A DNA stretch of 38,000 nt from an uncultured Methanobrevibacter sp. GTDB lineage: Archaea > Methanobacteriota > Methanobacteria > Methanobacteriales > Methanobacteriaceae. This document shows positions 1 through 7,455 of the stretch, in pieces (the stretch's first letter is position 1; the number at the start of each line of letters is the position of its first letter). The position numbers and the translations under genes are program-made. The notes below the pieces were generated by a model that worked only from the letters and a program-made list of their open reading frames with translations, was not told the DNA's origin and did no database searches. Location of the stretch: NCBI GenBank assembly GCA_902789505.1, contig CADAOO010000020.1, positions 1 through 38,000 on the forward strand, written 5' to 3'.

Positions 1-405
1 AGAGGCATCAATATTGCAGCCGCAACGGTCTGTAGTGCCGATTATAAAATCATTTGAACATTTTTTTATGAGTATTCCAAAAATCCTTTCTTTTTCCTGT
101 GCATATCTGTCAAATTCACTTTGGGTGAGTTTCAAAGTGAAGTCGTTAACTGAATAGATGTCACATTCATTGATGATTGGAATGAAGCTTATCATTCCGG
201 CTGCCAGAAACACATGTTCGTGCTTTAGGATTTTCCGAATCCTTTTTTCGAAATCATCATCATTTTCAATGTCGTAGTCATCGAATTCCAGAATATTGTT
301 GGTGCCCATGTAGTAGTTTTCATGTATTATTGTAGCTACCAAGTCAGGGTCAGTATAATTATTGCAGGAAGACTTGATATTTTTGATGGTTTCATTGAGA
401 TTCAT
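1..405 (-). CDS. Hypothetical protein, C-terminus cut by window edge
   Basis: An open minus-strand frame of 135 codons runs from an ATG at 405 off the left edge with no stop, so only the N-terminal part is visible. It begins MNLNETIKNIKSSCNN and ends in a Cys-containing segment (DRCGCNID). It is acidic in the middle (runs of Asp/Glu around residues 45-52) and shows no signal peptide and no motif I recognise. The ATG overlaps the last 14 bases of the ADP-ribosylglycohydrolase gene, which suggests translational coupling and a shared transcript with the two genes upstream on this strand. Coding is supported by the uninterrupted frame and the overlap. Function is unknown. Confidence 0.7.
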   Translation of the reverse strand, partial: MNLNETIKNIKSSCNNYTDPDLVATIIHENYYMGTNNILEFDDYDIENDDDFEKRIRKILKHEHVFLAAGMISFIPIINECDIYSVNDFTLKLTQSEFDRYAQEKERIFGILIKKCSNDFIIGTTDRCGCNIDAS

Positions 406-1306
406 CACAAAATTCCTCGTATTTTTCACATAATGAAAGCACCTTATCAATCTGGTCAACTTTATTAATCCAATCTATAGGGATTTCATCATATCCGTAA
501 TAAATTCCCGCCAGTCCTCCGCAGATGGCTGCAGTGGTGTCGGTGTCTCTACCTAAATTAACTGCCTTCAGTACGGCATCCTTATAGTTGGAGGTGTTTT
601 TCAGACAGTATATTACACTTTCAAATGTGTATATTACATACCCTTTGCTGCTGATTGTGTCGACATCATTCAAATCGTCTTCAAATATCCTTTTGAAATG
701 TTTTAATTCATCAGAATCTTTATAATGCTCTTTGATTTTGCCGCTTGCAAGTTCAATGTGCTCATCGATTGTTAAATCTTCATTTTCAAGCATGGATCTT
801 GCGATTTCCACATAGAGTACGCAGGCTATTTTTGACCTTTTATGGGCATGTGTCAGGCCGGAAACGTTTTCAACTGTTTTATAATCGATGTTCGGCAGGT
901 AAGCCATCGGAAGAATTCTCATAAGTGAACCGTTTCCGTTGTCCCTTTCGCCGTCAAGTCCGCATTCAAGTGCTGGCATTCCGTCAAGGTAGTTATCCAA
1001 TGCAACATGGGTGGTAATTCCAATGTCAAAGATGGGGACCTGCCAGTAAACTTCCCCGTTATACCATTTGCAGAAGTTTTCCATTATGTCATCATAATCA
1101 ACGGCTTTTTTATCGACAATGCTTGCCATTGTGGCTAGTGTCATTGATGTATCATCAGACCAGGTCCCTTCAGGTTGGTCATAGGTTCCATGACCAATCA
1201 TGTCTGTAACAGGGTATTTTTCTAAGTTTTCGCGGTATTCAAATTCAACAGGAACGCCCAAAGCGTCACCAATAAGTAAACCAATTATTCCGTCTTTAAC
1301 TTTCAT
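392..1306 (-). CDS. ADP-ribosylglycohydrolase family protein (DraG/ARH-like)
   Basis: This family hydrolyses ADP-ribose from modified proteins or small molecules using a two-metal (Mg) site. The 304-residue length is normal for it. Family motifs are in order: GLLIGDALGVPVEF at about 9-22, the metal-binding TWSDDT at 48-53, GNGSLMRILP at about 124-133, THAHKRS at 152-158, and the second metal motif GRDTDTTAA at 252-260 (D254 and D256 as expected ligands). It appears cytoplasmic, with no signal peptide. It follows the AAA+ ATPase gene with a 2-base gap and overlaps the next gene by 14 bases, so the three probably form one operon. No ADP-ribosyltransferase partner is visible in the window, so the substrate is unknown. 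Confidence 0.93.
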   Translation of the reverse strand: MKVKDGIIGLLIGDALGVPVEFEYRENLEKYPVTDMIGHGTYDQPEGTWSDDTSMTLATMASIVDKKAVDYDDIMENFCKWYNGEVYWQVPIFDIGITTHVALDNYLDGMPALECGLDGERDNGNGSLMRILPMAYLPNIDYKTVENVSGLTHAHKRSKIACVLYVEIARSMLENEDLTIDEHIELASGKIKEHYKDSDELKHFKRIFEDDLNDVDTISSKGYVIYTFESVIYCLKNTSNYKDAVLKAVNLGRDTDTTAAICGGLAGIYYGYDEIPIDWINKVDQIDKVLSLCEKYEEFCDESQ

Positions 1307-1308
1307 AA

Positions 1309-2784
1309 TTATTCCTCTTCAAGTAAAAAATCTTCATAAGTCAATGTATTGAGTTCTTCATCACTGATATTCTCTTTTTCAGCCAATCTATTTGCCTGGG
1401 CTGTTAAAACCTCTTCAAAGAAGTTTCTAACGAATCTGCCGTTTGCAAAGTTTTTTGATCTTGTTTCATAAATTTTATCAAAGTACTGCTTTACGTATTC
1501 CTCTGCGGTCTTATCCAAAACTAAACTTGCATCTTCACACATCAGGACAAATATTTTATAGAGTTCATTGGAGTCATAATCATCGAAATAGATGAATTTG
1601 TTGAATCTTGACTCAAGTCCGGGATTTGAATTTAGGAAATTATCCATCAATGCAGGATAGCCGGCAACAATAACAATCAAATCATCCCGGTGGTCCTCCA
1701 TGGCTTTCAGGAGTGTGTCAATCGCTTCTGCCCCATAGTCATTTTCACTTTTTGACGCTAAGCTGTAAGCTTCATCAATGAAAAGTATTCCTCCTATGGA
1801 ATTTTGAATAACTTCCTGTGTTTTAATTGCGGTTTGACCGACATAACCGCCAACCAGTCCGCTACGGTCAGTTTCAATAAGGTGTCCTTTTGAAAGAATT
1901 CCAATTTCATGATAAATTTTAGATAAAAGTCTTGCAACGGTGGTTTTTCCCGTTCCGGGGTTGCCTGAAAAGACAAGGTGCAGACTCATCGGTGGTTGTT
2001 TGATGCCTCTTTCCTGTCTGATTTTTCTGATTTGAACCAGGTTAATCAGTGAATTGACATCTTTTTTAACCTTTTCAAGACCGACCAGACGATTCAGTTC
2101 ATTTAAATATTCATCAAGGGAGTGACTTTCTTCACTTTCTTTATTTGTTTCTGCTTTTTGCTCGATTCTGGTTGGCATTTCACTAAATGATGAAGGTTCA
2201 TAATCATTTAAACTGCCCTTAAGTGTTTTAATGTATGCTTCGTATTTTTCATAGACTTCCTCATCAAGGGAATTGTCAACTGTTATGAAAAATTTACCGA
2301 ATAAAGAGTAACAGTCATATAATGAGTTTGAAAATCCGATATTGCCCATTCCCCAATTCTGGGCAAACAAATCAAGTTCATCAAGGTATTTAAATGAAAT
2401 TGGAGGATTTGTGTTCAGTTCAGCATCGGCAAGGTTAAGTATTTCATCTTTTGAGTAACTGGTGTCTAGAAGAGTGTTTATAAACTCCAGTTCGTTGTCT
2501 GAAATATTTTCATCGCCCAGGCCCAAATAGCTGAACCATTTAAACAAATCATCTATTATGACGGTTTCTAAACTGACTTTCTCTGATTTTAGATTGCTGA
2601 TTTCTGGGCAACTGCTAAGCAGAATGTCATTGTCTAATGCATTTATGGAAAAAGTTAATTTCAAAAGCATATTTTTTAAATAGTCTATGTGATATACTTC
2701 AACTTCGCTACCGCAAAACGGACATGATTTTTGATTGCTGTCCAGTAATTTTTTACAGTTTTTACATAAAGTCCACTCAATCAT
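1309..2784 (-). CDS. CbbX/SpoVK-type AAA+ ATPase with N-terminal zinc ribbon
   Basis: A 491-residue protein. Residues 1-27 form a zinc ribbon (C7, C10, C21, C24). Residues about 30-220 are a poorly conserved acidic helical region with no recognised domain. From about 235 there is a CbbX/SpoVK-like AAA+ module: GNPGTGKT Walker A at 274-281, ILFIDEA Walker B at 333-339, a sensor-1-like stretch (IVIVAGY), and an ESRF arginine-finger region near 394. CbbX-type ATPases act as hexameric remodellers of protein complexes; the client here is unknown. The start follows a GGTGG site five bases upstream. It is the first gene of the minus-strand unit with the ADP-ribosylglycohydrolase, so remodelling and de-ADP-ribosylation may act on one target; that link is inference from position only. 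Confidence 0.9.
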   Translation of the reverse strand: MIEWTLCKNCKKLLDSNQKSCPFCGSEVEVYHIDYLKNMLLKLTFSINALDNDILLSSCPEISNLKSEKVSLETVIIDDLFKWFSYLGLGDENISDNELEFINTLLDTSYSKDEILNLADAELNTNPPISFKYLDELDLFAQNWGMGNIGFSNSLYDCYSLFGKFFITVDNSLDEEVYEKYEAYIKTLKGSLNDYEPSSFSEMPTRIEQKAETNKESEESHSLDEYLNELNRLVGLEKVKKDVNSLINLVQIRKIRQERGIKQPPMSLHLVFSGNPGTGKTTVARLLSKIYHEIGILSKGHLIETDRSGLVGGYVGQTAIKTQEVIQNSIGGILFIDEAYSLASKSENDYGAEAIDTLLKAMEDHRDDLIVIVAGYPALMDNFLNSNPGLESRFNKFIYFDDYDSNELYKIFVLMCEDASLVLDKTAEEYVKQYFDKIYETRSKNFANGRFVRNFFEEVLTAQANRLAEKENISDEELNTLTYEDFLLEEE

Positions 2785-2962
2785 TTCGCCACCTGTTTAA
2801 AGGTATAATTATATTAGATTATATAAGTTGTGTTTAATTTCAATTGTATTTGGTGGGGAGGGAAAGGCTATTTTCCGGCATTGATTTATTAAATAATTTC
2901 AAAATTTTTATTAAATATTATATTAAAATATTAATATAGTAAAATTATTGAGGATTGAAAAG
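2785..2962. promoter_or_regulatory. Divergent promoter region, AAA+ unit / Fe-S scaffold unit
   Basis: This AT-rich spacer separates two divergent units. On the plus strand a TATA-like stretch (about 2915-2938) lies 25-48 bases before the ATG at 2963, with GAGG at 2950-2953 as ribosome binding site. On the minus strand a TATA-like TTATATAATC near 2815-2825 and an AGGTGG site precede the ATPase start. The promoter assignment is from base composition and position only. Confidence 0.5.
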
Positions 2963-3655
2963 ATGATTTATTCAACTGAGATTGAGAATATGTGTCCTGT
3001 TAGAAAGGGTGCAAATCACGGTCCAGCTCCAATTCCTGAAGAGGGTCAATGGGTAAAATCAAAGGAAATATCCGATATTTCAGGTTTTACTCATGGAATA
3101 GGATGGTGCGCTCCGCAACAGGGATGCTGCAAATTGACATTGAATGTTAAGGAAGGTATTATTGAAGAGGCATTGGTTGAAACTTTGGGATGTTCCGGCA
3201 TGACACATTCAGCTGCTATGGCTGGTGAAATTTTGGTCGGAAAGACAATTCTTGAAGCTTTAAACACAGATTTGGTTTGTGATGCAATCAATACCGCAAT
3301 GCGTGAATTGTTCTTACAGATTGTTTACGGAAGAACCCAGTCAGCATTTTCTGAAGGAGGTCTTCAAATTGGTGCAGGCCTTGAAGATTTGGGAAAAGGC
3401 CACAGAAGCCAAGTTGGTACAATATATTCCACAAAAGCCAAAGGTCCAAGGTATCTGGAACTCACAGAAGGTTATATCACTGAAATTGGGCTTGATGAAG
3501 ATGATGAAATCATAGGTTATAAATACATTAATTTAGGTGTAATGTTGGACTTCATTAAGGATGGTGTCGATCCTCTTGAAGCTATTGAAAAAGCGACAGG
3601 TCAATATGGAAGATTTGATGATGCTGTTAAAAAAATAGATCCGAGGAGTGAATAA
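2963..3655 (+). CDS. Iron-sulfur cluster assembly scaffold-like (NifU/IscU-related) protein
   Basis: A 230-residue protein from the ATG at 2963. An in-frame TTG at 2948 is possible, but GAGG at 2950-2953 fits the ATG. The region with GIGWCAPQQGCC and ETLGCSGMTHSAAMAGEIL resembles the NifU/IscU-type scaffold family paired with GGGtGRT proteins, with several Cys available for a cluster or metal. It is much longer than a classical IscU (about 130 residues), so it is a distinct subfamily. It overlaps the region of the next gene's ribosome binding site, and the two form a conserved-looking pair. The cluster-assembly role comes from family resemblance and is not shown here. Confidence 0.82.
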   Translation: MIYSTEIENMCPVRKGANHGPAPIPEEGQWVKSKEISDISGFTHGIGWCAPQQGCCKLTLNVKEGIIEEALVETLGCSGMTHSAAMAGEILVGKTILEALNTDLVCDAINTAMRELFLQIVYGRTQSAFSEGGLQIGAGLEDLGKGHRSQVGTIYSTKAKGPRYLELTEGYITEIGLDEDDEIIGYKYINLGVMLDFIKDGVDPLEAIEKATGQYGRFDDAVKKIDPRSE

Positions 3656-3656
3656 A

Positions 3657-4658
3657 ATGAGCTTATTTGAAAGTTATGAAAGAAGAATAGACCAGATCAC
3701 TCCTGTGCTTGAAAATTATGGGATTAAAGACTTGCAGGAAGCAAAACAAATTTGTCTTGATAAGGGATTTGACCCTTATGAAATAGTCAAAGGCGTACAG
3801 CCAATTTGTTTTGAAAATGCCTGCTGGGCATATACCCTTGGAGCAGCAATTGCAGTTAAGCAAGGTTGTACAAAGGCATCTGATGCTGCTAAGGCCATTG
3901 GTGAAGGTTTACAGGCATTTTGTATCCCTGGAAGTGTAGCGGATGATAGGAAAGTTGGTTTAGGTCATGGAAACTTGGCATCAATGCTTTTAAGTGATGA
4001 AAGTGAGTGCTTCGCATTTCTTGCAGGCCATGAAAGTTTTGCAGCTGCAGAAGGAGCTATTGGAATTGCAAACTCTGCCAATGAAGTAAGGGAAAAGCCT
4101 TTAAGAGTAATCTTAAACGGTCTTGGAAAGGATGCTGCATTAATCATTTCAAGAATCAATGGATTTACATATGTTCAAACAGAATTTGACTACTTTACCG
4201 GTGAAGTGAAAGTGGTCAGGGAAAAGGCATACTCCGACGGTGAAAGGGCAAAAGTAAGATGTTACGGTGCTGATGATGTAAGGGAAGGTGTAGCTATTAT
4301 GCATCTTGAAGGAGTTGACGTATCTATTACAGGTAATTCAACAAACCCGACACGTTTCCAGCATCCTGTAGCAGGAACATACAAAAAAGAGTGCATTGAA
4401 CAGGGTAAAAAATATTTCTCAGTTGCATCAGGCGGAGGTACTGGAAGAACCTTACACCCTGATAACATGGCTGCAGGTCCTGCTTCTTATGGTATGACTG
4501 ATACATTAGGCCGTATGCATTCTGATGCTCAATTTGCAGGTTCATCTTCTGTACCTGCCCACGTGGAAATGATGGGTTTGATTGGTATGGGAAATAACCC
4601 TATGGTTGGTGCAAGTGTTGCTGTAGCTGTGGCCGTTGAAAAGGCAATGAAAAAATAA
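3657..4658 (+). CDS. GGGtGRT family protein
   Basis: A 333-residue protein that contains the name-giving motif GGGTGRTLHPDN (coding bases about 4431-4466). The ATG at 3657 is preferred over an in-frame GTG at 3648 because GAGGAG at 3643-3648 sits at the right distance. The gene begins 1 base after the stop of the scaffold-like gene, so the two are almost certainly co-transcribed. The protein is Gly/Ala-rich in its second half (SYGMTDTLGRMHSDAQFAG, MGLIGMGNNPMVGASVAVAVAV) and has no signal peptide. The family occurs in anaerobic bacteria and methanogens beside the scaffold-like protein; its biochemical function is not known to me. A hairpin terminator follows directly. Confidence 0.88.
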   Translation: MSLFESYERRIDQITPVLENYGIKDLQEAKQICLDKGFDPYEIVKGVQPICFENACWAYTLGAAIAVKQGCTKASDAAKAIGEGLQAFCIPGSVADDRKVGLGHGNLASMLLSDESECFAFLAGHESFAAAEGAIGIANSANEVREKPLRVILNGLGKDAALIISRINGFTYVQTEFDYFTGEVKVVREKAYSDGERAKVRCYGADDVREGVAIMHLEGVDVSITGNSTNPTRFQHPVAGTYKKECIEQGKKYFSVASGGGTGRTLHPDNMAAGPASYGMTDTLGRMHSDAQFAGSSSVPAHVEMMGLIGMGNNPMVGASVAVAVAVEKAMKK

Positions 4659-4691
4659 GGGATTTTTTCCCTTTTACTTATTTTTTTTTTT
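4657..4691 (+). terminator. Hairpin plus T11 terminator after the GGGtGRT gene
   Basis: A 6-bp stem AAGGGA/TCCCTT (4657-4662 with 4668-4673) with a T5 loop is followed by T-rich sequence ending in eleven T at 4681-4691. It starts inside the stop codon. The acetyltransferase ATG follows immediately at 4692. Confidence 0.6.
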
Positions 4692-5201
4692 ATGATTTTT
4701 AAAACTGAACATTTGATTTTAAGGCCTTGGGAAGAAGGTGATGCGGAATCCTTATTTTTATTTGCAAGCAATCCGAAAATAGGTCCTATTGCTGGCTGGC
4801 CACCTCATGAAAGTGTTGAGGATAGCTTAAATATTATCAAAACGGTTTTTGCCAAAAAAGAAACCTATGCAATCACTTTGGATGATATGGCCATTGGTTG
4901 TGTCGGTCTTTTGATTCATCCTGATGGAAATCATTACTGGGGAGACGGGTCTGCGGAGCTTGGCTATTGGATAGGTGAGAAATATTGGGGTCAGGGTCTT
5001 GTTGTTGAAGCTTCAAAACCAATATTAAAACATGCATTTGATGATTTGGATATTTCACAAGTTTATGCGACATATAGAATTGAAAATATGCAATCAAAAA
5101 GAGTTTTGGAAAAATTGGGCTTCAAATATTATACTGAACTGGAAAACATAAATTATCTGGGTGAAAAATTCCGTGAAATAGTTATGATTTTAGAAAAATA
5201 A
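4692..5201 (+). CDS. GNAT family N-acetyltransferase (RimJ/RimL-like)
   Basis: A 169-residue GNAT protein of the ribosomal-protein acetyltransferase type, expected to move an acetyl group from acetyl-CoA to an amine. The N-terminus (TEHLILRPWEEGDAESLF), the central GYWIGEKYWGQGLVVEA acetyl-CoA loop at about 94-110 and the C-terminal RIENMQSKRVLEKLGF are typical of this subfamily, and the length fits. The conserved N-terminus forces the start at 4692, directly after an 11-T run and without a ribosome binding site. It is therefore probably leaderless or weakly translated. The substrate cannot be read from sequence. Confidence 0.88.
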   Translation: MIFKTEHLILRPWEEGDAESLFLFASNPKIGPIAGWPPHESVEDSLNIIKTVFAKKETYAITLDDMAIGCVGLLIHPDGNHYWGDGSAELGYWIGEKYWGQGLVVEASKPILKHAFDDLDISQVYATYRIENMQSKRVLEKLGFKYYTELENINYLGEKFREIVMILEK

Positions 5202-5230
5202 TTTATATTAAAAGGTATTAATTTTAACTA

Positions 5231-5599
5231 ATGACAAGAATATGTAAAAACTGTGAATTTATAAATCAGGATGATTATGATTTTTGTGCCAAATGTGGCA
5301 CACCATTGGTTGATGGCCTTAAGCCCAAACAGGTCTATGTCTATAATGGTGATCGGCCAAGGCTAAATAGAAAGGCAATAATTCTGGCTTATATATTGAC
5401 TATTGTTTTGTCATGGGGCGGTTTTTTCTGGTGGCTGGTTACTAAAAACACTGCTATAAATGCATTCACATTTTTTGGTTTGTTCATGCCGTTTTATTTA
5501 ATGCAGGCACCTGTACGTGAGCTTAAAAGACATGGGATTATTCTGTTTTTCATTTCTCTCGCCGGTGTGATACTCTCATTTTACGTTATCATGAATTAA
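5231..5599 (+). CDS. Small zinc-ribbon membrane protein
   Basis: A 122-residue protein. Residues 5-22 form a zinc ribbon (CKNC then CAKC: C5, C8, C19, C22). After a short basic linker come about three hydrophobic helices: about 47-68 (IILAYILTIVLSWGGFFWWL), about 74-90 and about 98-119. This is the common archaeal layout of a cytoplasmic zinc ribbon tethered to the membrane. No specific function is known. It lies 29 bases after the acetyltransferase and could share its transcript, although a TATA-like stretch (TTTATATTAAA) precedes it. Confidence 0.8.
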   Translation: MTRICKNCEFINQDDYDFCAKCGTPLVDGLKPKQVYVYNGDRPRLNRKAIILAYILTIVLSWGGFFWWLVTKNTAINAFTFFGLFMPFYLMQAPVRELKRHGIILFFISLAGVILSFYVIMN

Positions 5600-5640
5600 A
5601 AATTATTTTACTTGTTTTTAAATTTAAAAAAAGGGTGGGA

Positions 5641-6147
5641 TTAGCCGAAATGTATGCTAATGTTTCCCATTAAGAGCTGTATTGGAATTTGGAATACGTT
5701 CATTCCGTCGTTTGCCATTGCGGTTCCTACTGCATCTCCACGGGACATGGTTCCTTTAACACTATCGCTTCCGGCATAACCGTTGTATGCATCATTTGCA
5801 CGAATGTCATCCACAATGCTTGTGCCGAATATGGCTTCAGCAGCGGCATTGTTCACGCTAAAGAATATATGTGGAGAAACACCATAGCTGTGCTCCATGA
5901 TTTCACGGGCAGCATCATAAGGATTGTTCGGATCAATAAAATGGATGTTATGCAATGTTTCACCGTTGGCATTGGTTGAACTTCCAGGATAAACCCATTC
6001 AAATCCGGTTATACCAAATCTGGCTGCCATATCAACACCGGGAATTCCTTCTTCTGCATCTTCAGCAAGTACCATAATTGGACTTACTGCTGTTGAAAGT
6101 AACAATACAACAAGTATTAAGATAATCGCAATAAAAATTTTTTTCAT
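5641..6147 (-). CDS. Exported or membrane-anchored hypothetical protein
   Basis: A 168-residue protein. MKK followed by a long hydrophobic stretch (residues 4-28) and then AEDAEEG is a classic signal peptide or N-terminal anchor. The mature part has no motif I recognise; it contains an acidic/aromatic segment (GFEWVYPGSSTNANGETLHN) and Ala/Asn-rich stretches (FFSVNNAAAEAIF). It is transcribed alone, convergent with the zinc-ribbon gene and divergent from prs. It could be a small cell-surface or pseudoperiplasmic protein. Coding is well supported by the signal peptide and length; function is unknown. Confidence 0.75.
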   Translation of the reverse strand: MKKIFIAIILILVVLLLSTAVSPIMVLAEDAEEGIPGVDMAARFGITGFEWVYPGSSTNANGETLHNIHFIDPNNPYDAAREIMEHSYGVSPHIFFSVNNAAAEAIFGTSIVDDIRANDAYNGYAGSDSVKGTMSRGDAVGTAMANDGMNVFQIPIQLLMGNISIHFG

Positions 6148-6237
6148 GATTATAAAAGTATACCTTTTAATATTAATACTTAACTTTTTTATCTATTAGG
6201 GACATATATATCTACATATAATAATTTTGGTGATATC
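6148..6237. promoter_or_regulatory. Divergent promoter region upstream of prs
   Basis: A 90-base spacer between the exported-protein gene (minus) and prs (plus). TATA-like ACATATATAT at about 6202-6211 and GGTGAT at 6229-6234 precede the prs GTG. A TTTTATAATC stretch directly before the minus-strand ATG may serve the other side. Assignment is by position and composition. Confidence 0.45.
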
Positions 6238-7152
6238 GTGATTATAGGTGGTTCATCTTCACAGGACTTAGCTAGCCATGTTGCACGTGAGTTGGGTGAA
6301 GAAGTAAGTTATGTAGAAACAAAAAAATTTCCTGATGGGGAAAGGTATTTGAGAATTGGCGGTCAGATTGAGGATGAAGTGGTTGTTATTCAATCAACAG
6401 GTTATCCTCAGGATGAGAATCTGATGGAATTACTGTTTATGATTTCAACTCTCAAGGATTTGGGCGCTAAAAAAGTAAGGGTAGTAGTTCCGTATTTAGG
6501 TTATGCAAGACAGGAAAAACGTTTTAATGACGGCGAATCAGTTTCCGCTAAAATCGTCTGCAATTTAATCGAGTCTGCAGGAGCTGATGAGTTCATCACA
6601 TTCAATATCCATGAAGAGTGTGTACTTAATTTCTTCAATATTCCGGCAAAAAATGTCTCTGCAATGCCGGCAATTGCCGAATATCTGAATAAGAAATACT
6701 TTAGAAAAACTGATGAAAAACCCTTAATCATTGCTCCGGATAAGGGGGCATACGGTTTTGCACAGGAAATTTCTGAAATTATTGGATGCGACTGCACTTA
6801 CTTGACAAAGGTGCGTTTAGGGCCTGACAAGGTAGAAACCAGAATAGTCGATGTTAGATGTGACAGCGAAAGTGAAAACACTGTTAATATTGATTCTGTA
6901 AAAGGCATGCATGCAGTAATTGTCGATGACATTATAGCTACCGGAGGTACAATTGTAAATGCTATAAACATTTTAAAACAGTATGGTGCCTCTGCGGTGG
7001 ATGTATGCTGTGTACACCCTATTTTAACCAATAACGGTGCTACAAGAATTTATGAAGCAGGCGCAGGTAAAATAATAGGTACCAACAGTTTATCTTCAGA
7101 TACATCCCGTGTATCACTTGCAAAAAGCATTGCAGATGCTTTGAGGGAATAA
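6238..7152 (+). CDS. prs: Ribose-phosphate pyrophosphokinase (PRPP synthase)
   Basis: Makes 5-phosphoribosyl-1-pyrophosphate from ribose-5-phosphate and ATP, feeding purine, pyrimidine, histidine and (in methanogens) cofactor synthesis. The 304 residues show family landmarks: IIGGSSSQDLA at the N-terminus, the FPDGERYLRI region, PYLGYARQEKRF near 87-98, APDKGAYGFA, and the PRPP-binding loop IVDDIIATGGT at about 227-237. The start is GTG at 6238, four bases after a GGTGAT site; no ATG fits the conserved N-terminus. The next gene starts 1 base after this stop, and uvrB follows closely. Confidence 0.95.
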   Translation: MIIGGSSSQDLASHVARELGEEVSYVETKKFPDGERYLRIGGQIEDEVVVIQSTGYPQDENLMELLFMISTLKDLGAKKVRVVVPYLGYARQEKRFNDGESVSAKIVCNLIESAGADEFITFNIHEECVLNFFNIPAKNVSAMPAIAEYLNKKYFRKTDEKPLIIAPDKGAYGFAQEISEIIGCDCTYLTKVRLGPDKVETRIVDVRCDSESENTVNIDSVKGMHAVIVDDIIATGGTIVNAINILKQYGASAVDVCCVHPILTNNGATRIYEAGAGKIIGTNSLSSDTSRVSLAKSIADALRE

Positions 7153-7153
7153 A

Positions 7154-7450
7154 ATGCCAATCGATAAGGAAAAAATTAAAGCGGAACTAGTTGACGGATC
7201 CAATGCCATTTTGGCAAAATATAATGAAATGGATGTTATTGATTCAGTGTCCGTTATGAATATGGCTGCTAAAACAGTATTTTTAGGCTCTTTAAGGGTT
7301 TATAACGAAGATGTTGTATCAAACATCAAAAAAGACATTCAAAAGGAATTCAAAAGTTACGGTGATTTGGCAATAAGGGATGAAAAGGTCGTCCCATGCT
7401 GTGCTCCAAGTTATATTCATATCAGCTTTAACATTTCTATCAAGAATTAG
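7154..7450 (+). CDS. Hypothetical 98-residue protein between prs and uvrB
   Basis: A 98-residue soluble protein beginning [15 protein letters not shown], with a C-terminal [12 protein letters not shown] segment (two adjacent Cys). No domain is recognised. The ATG is 1 base after the prs stop and has GAGGG at 7143-7147 as ribosome binding site inside the end of prs; uvrB begins 5 bases after its stop. The arrangement makes a single prs-98 aa-uvrB transcript very likely. The tight spacing and the absence of a competing frame support a real gene. No function can be given. Confidence 0.8.
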   Translation: MPIDKEKIKAELVDGSNAILAKYNEMDVIDSVSVMNMAAKTVFLGSLRVYNEDVVSNIKKDIQKEFKSYGDLAIRDEKVVPCCAPSYIHISFNISIKN

Positions 7451-7455
7451 ATATC

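Noticed and set aside
5689..5979. Plus-strand open frame of 96 codons antisense to the exported protein
   Set aside because: The minus-strand frame has a clear signal peptide and better start context; this one is Cys/His/Ile-rich without signals.
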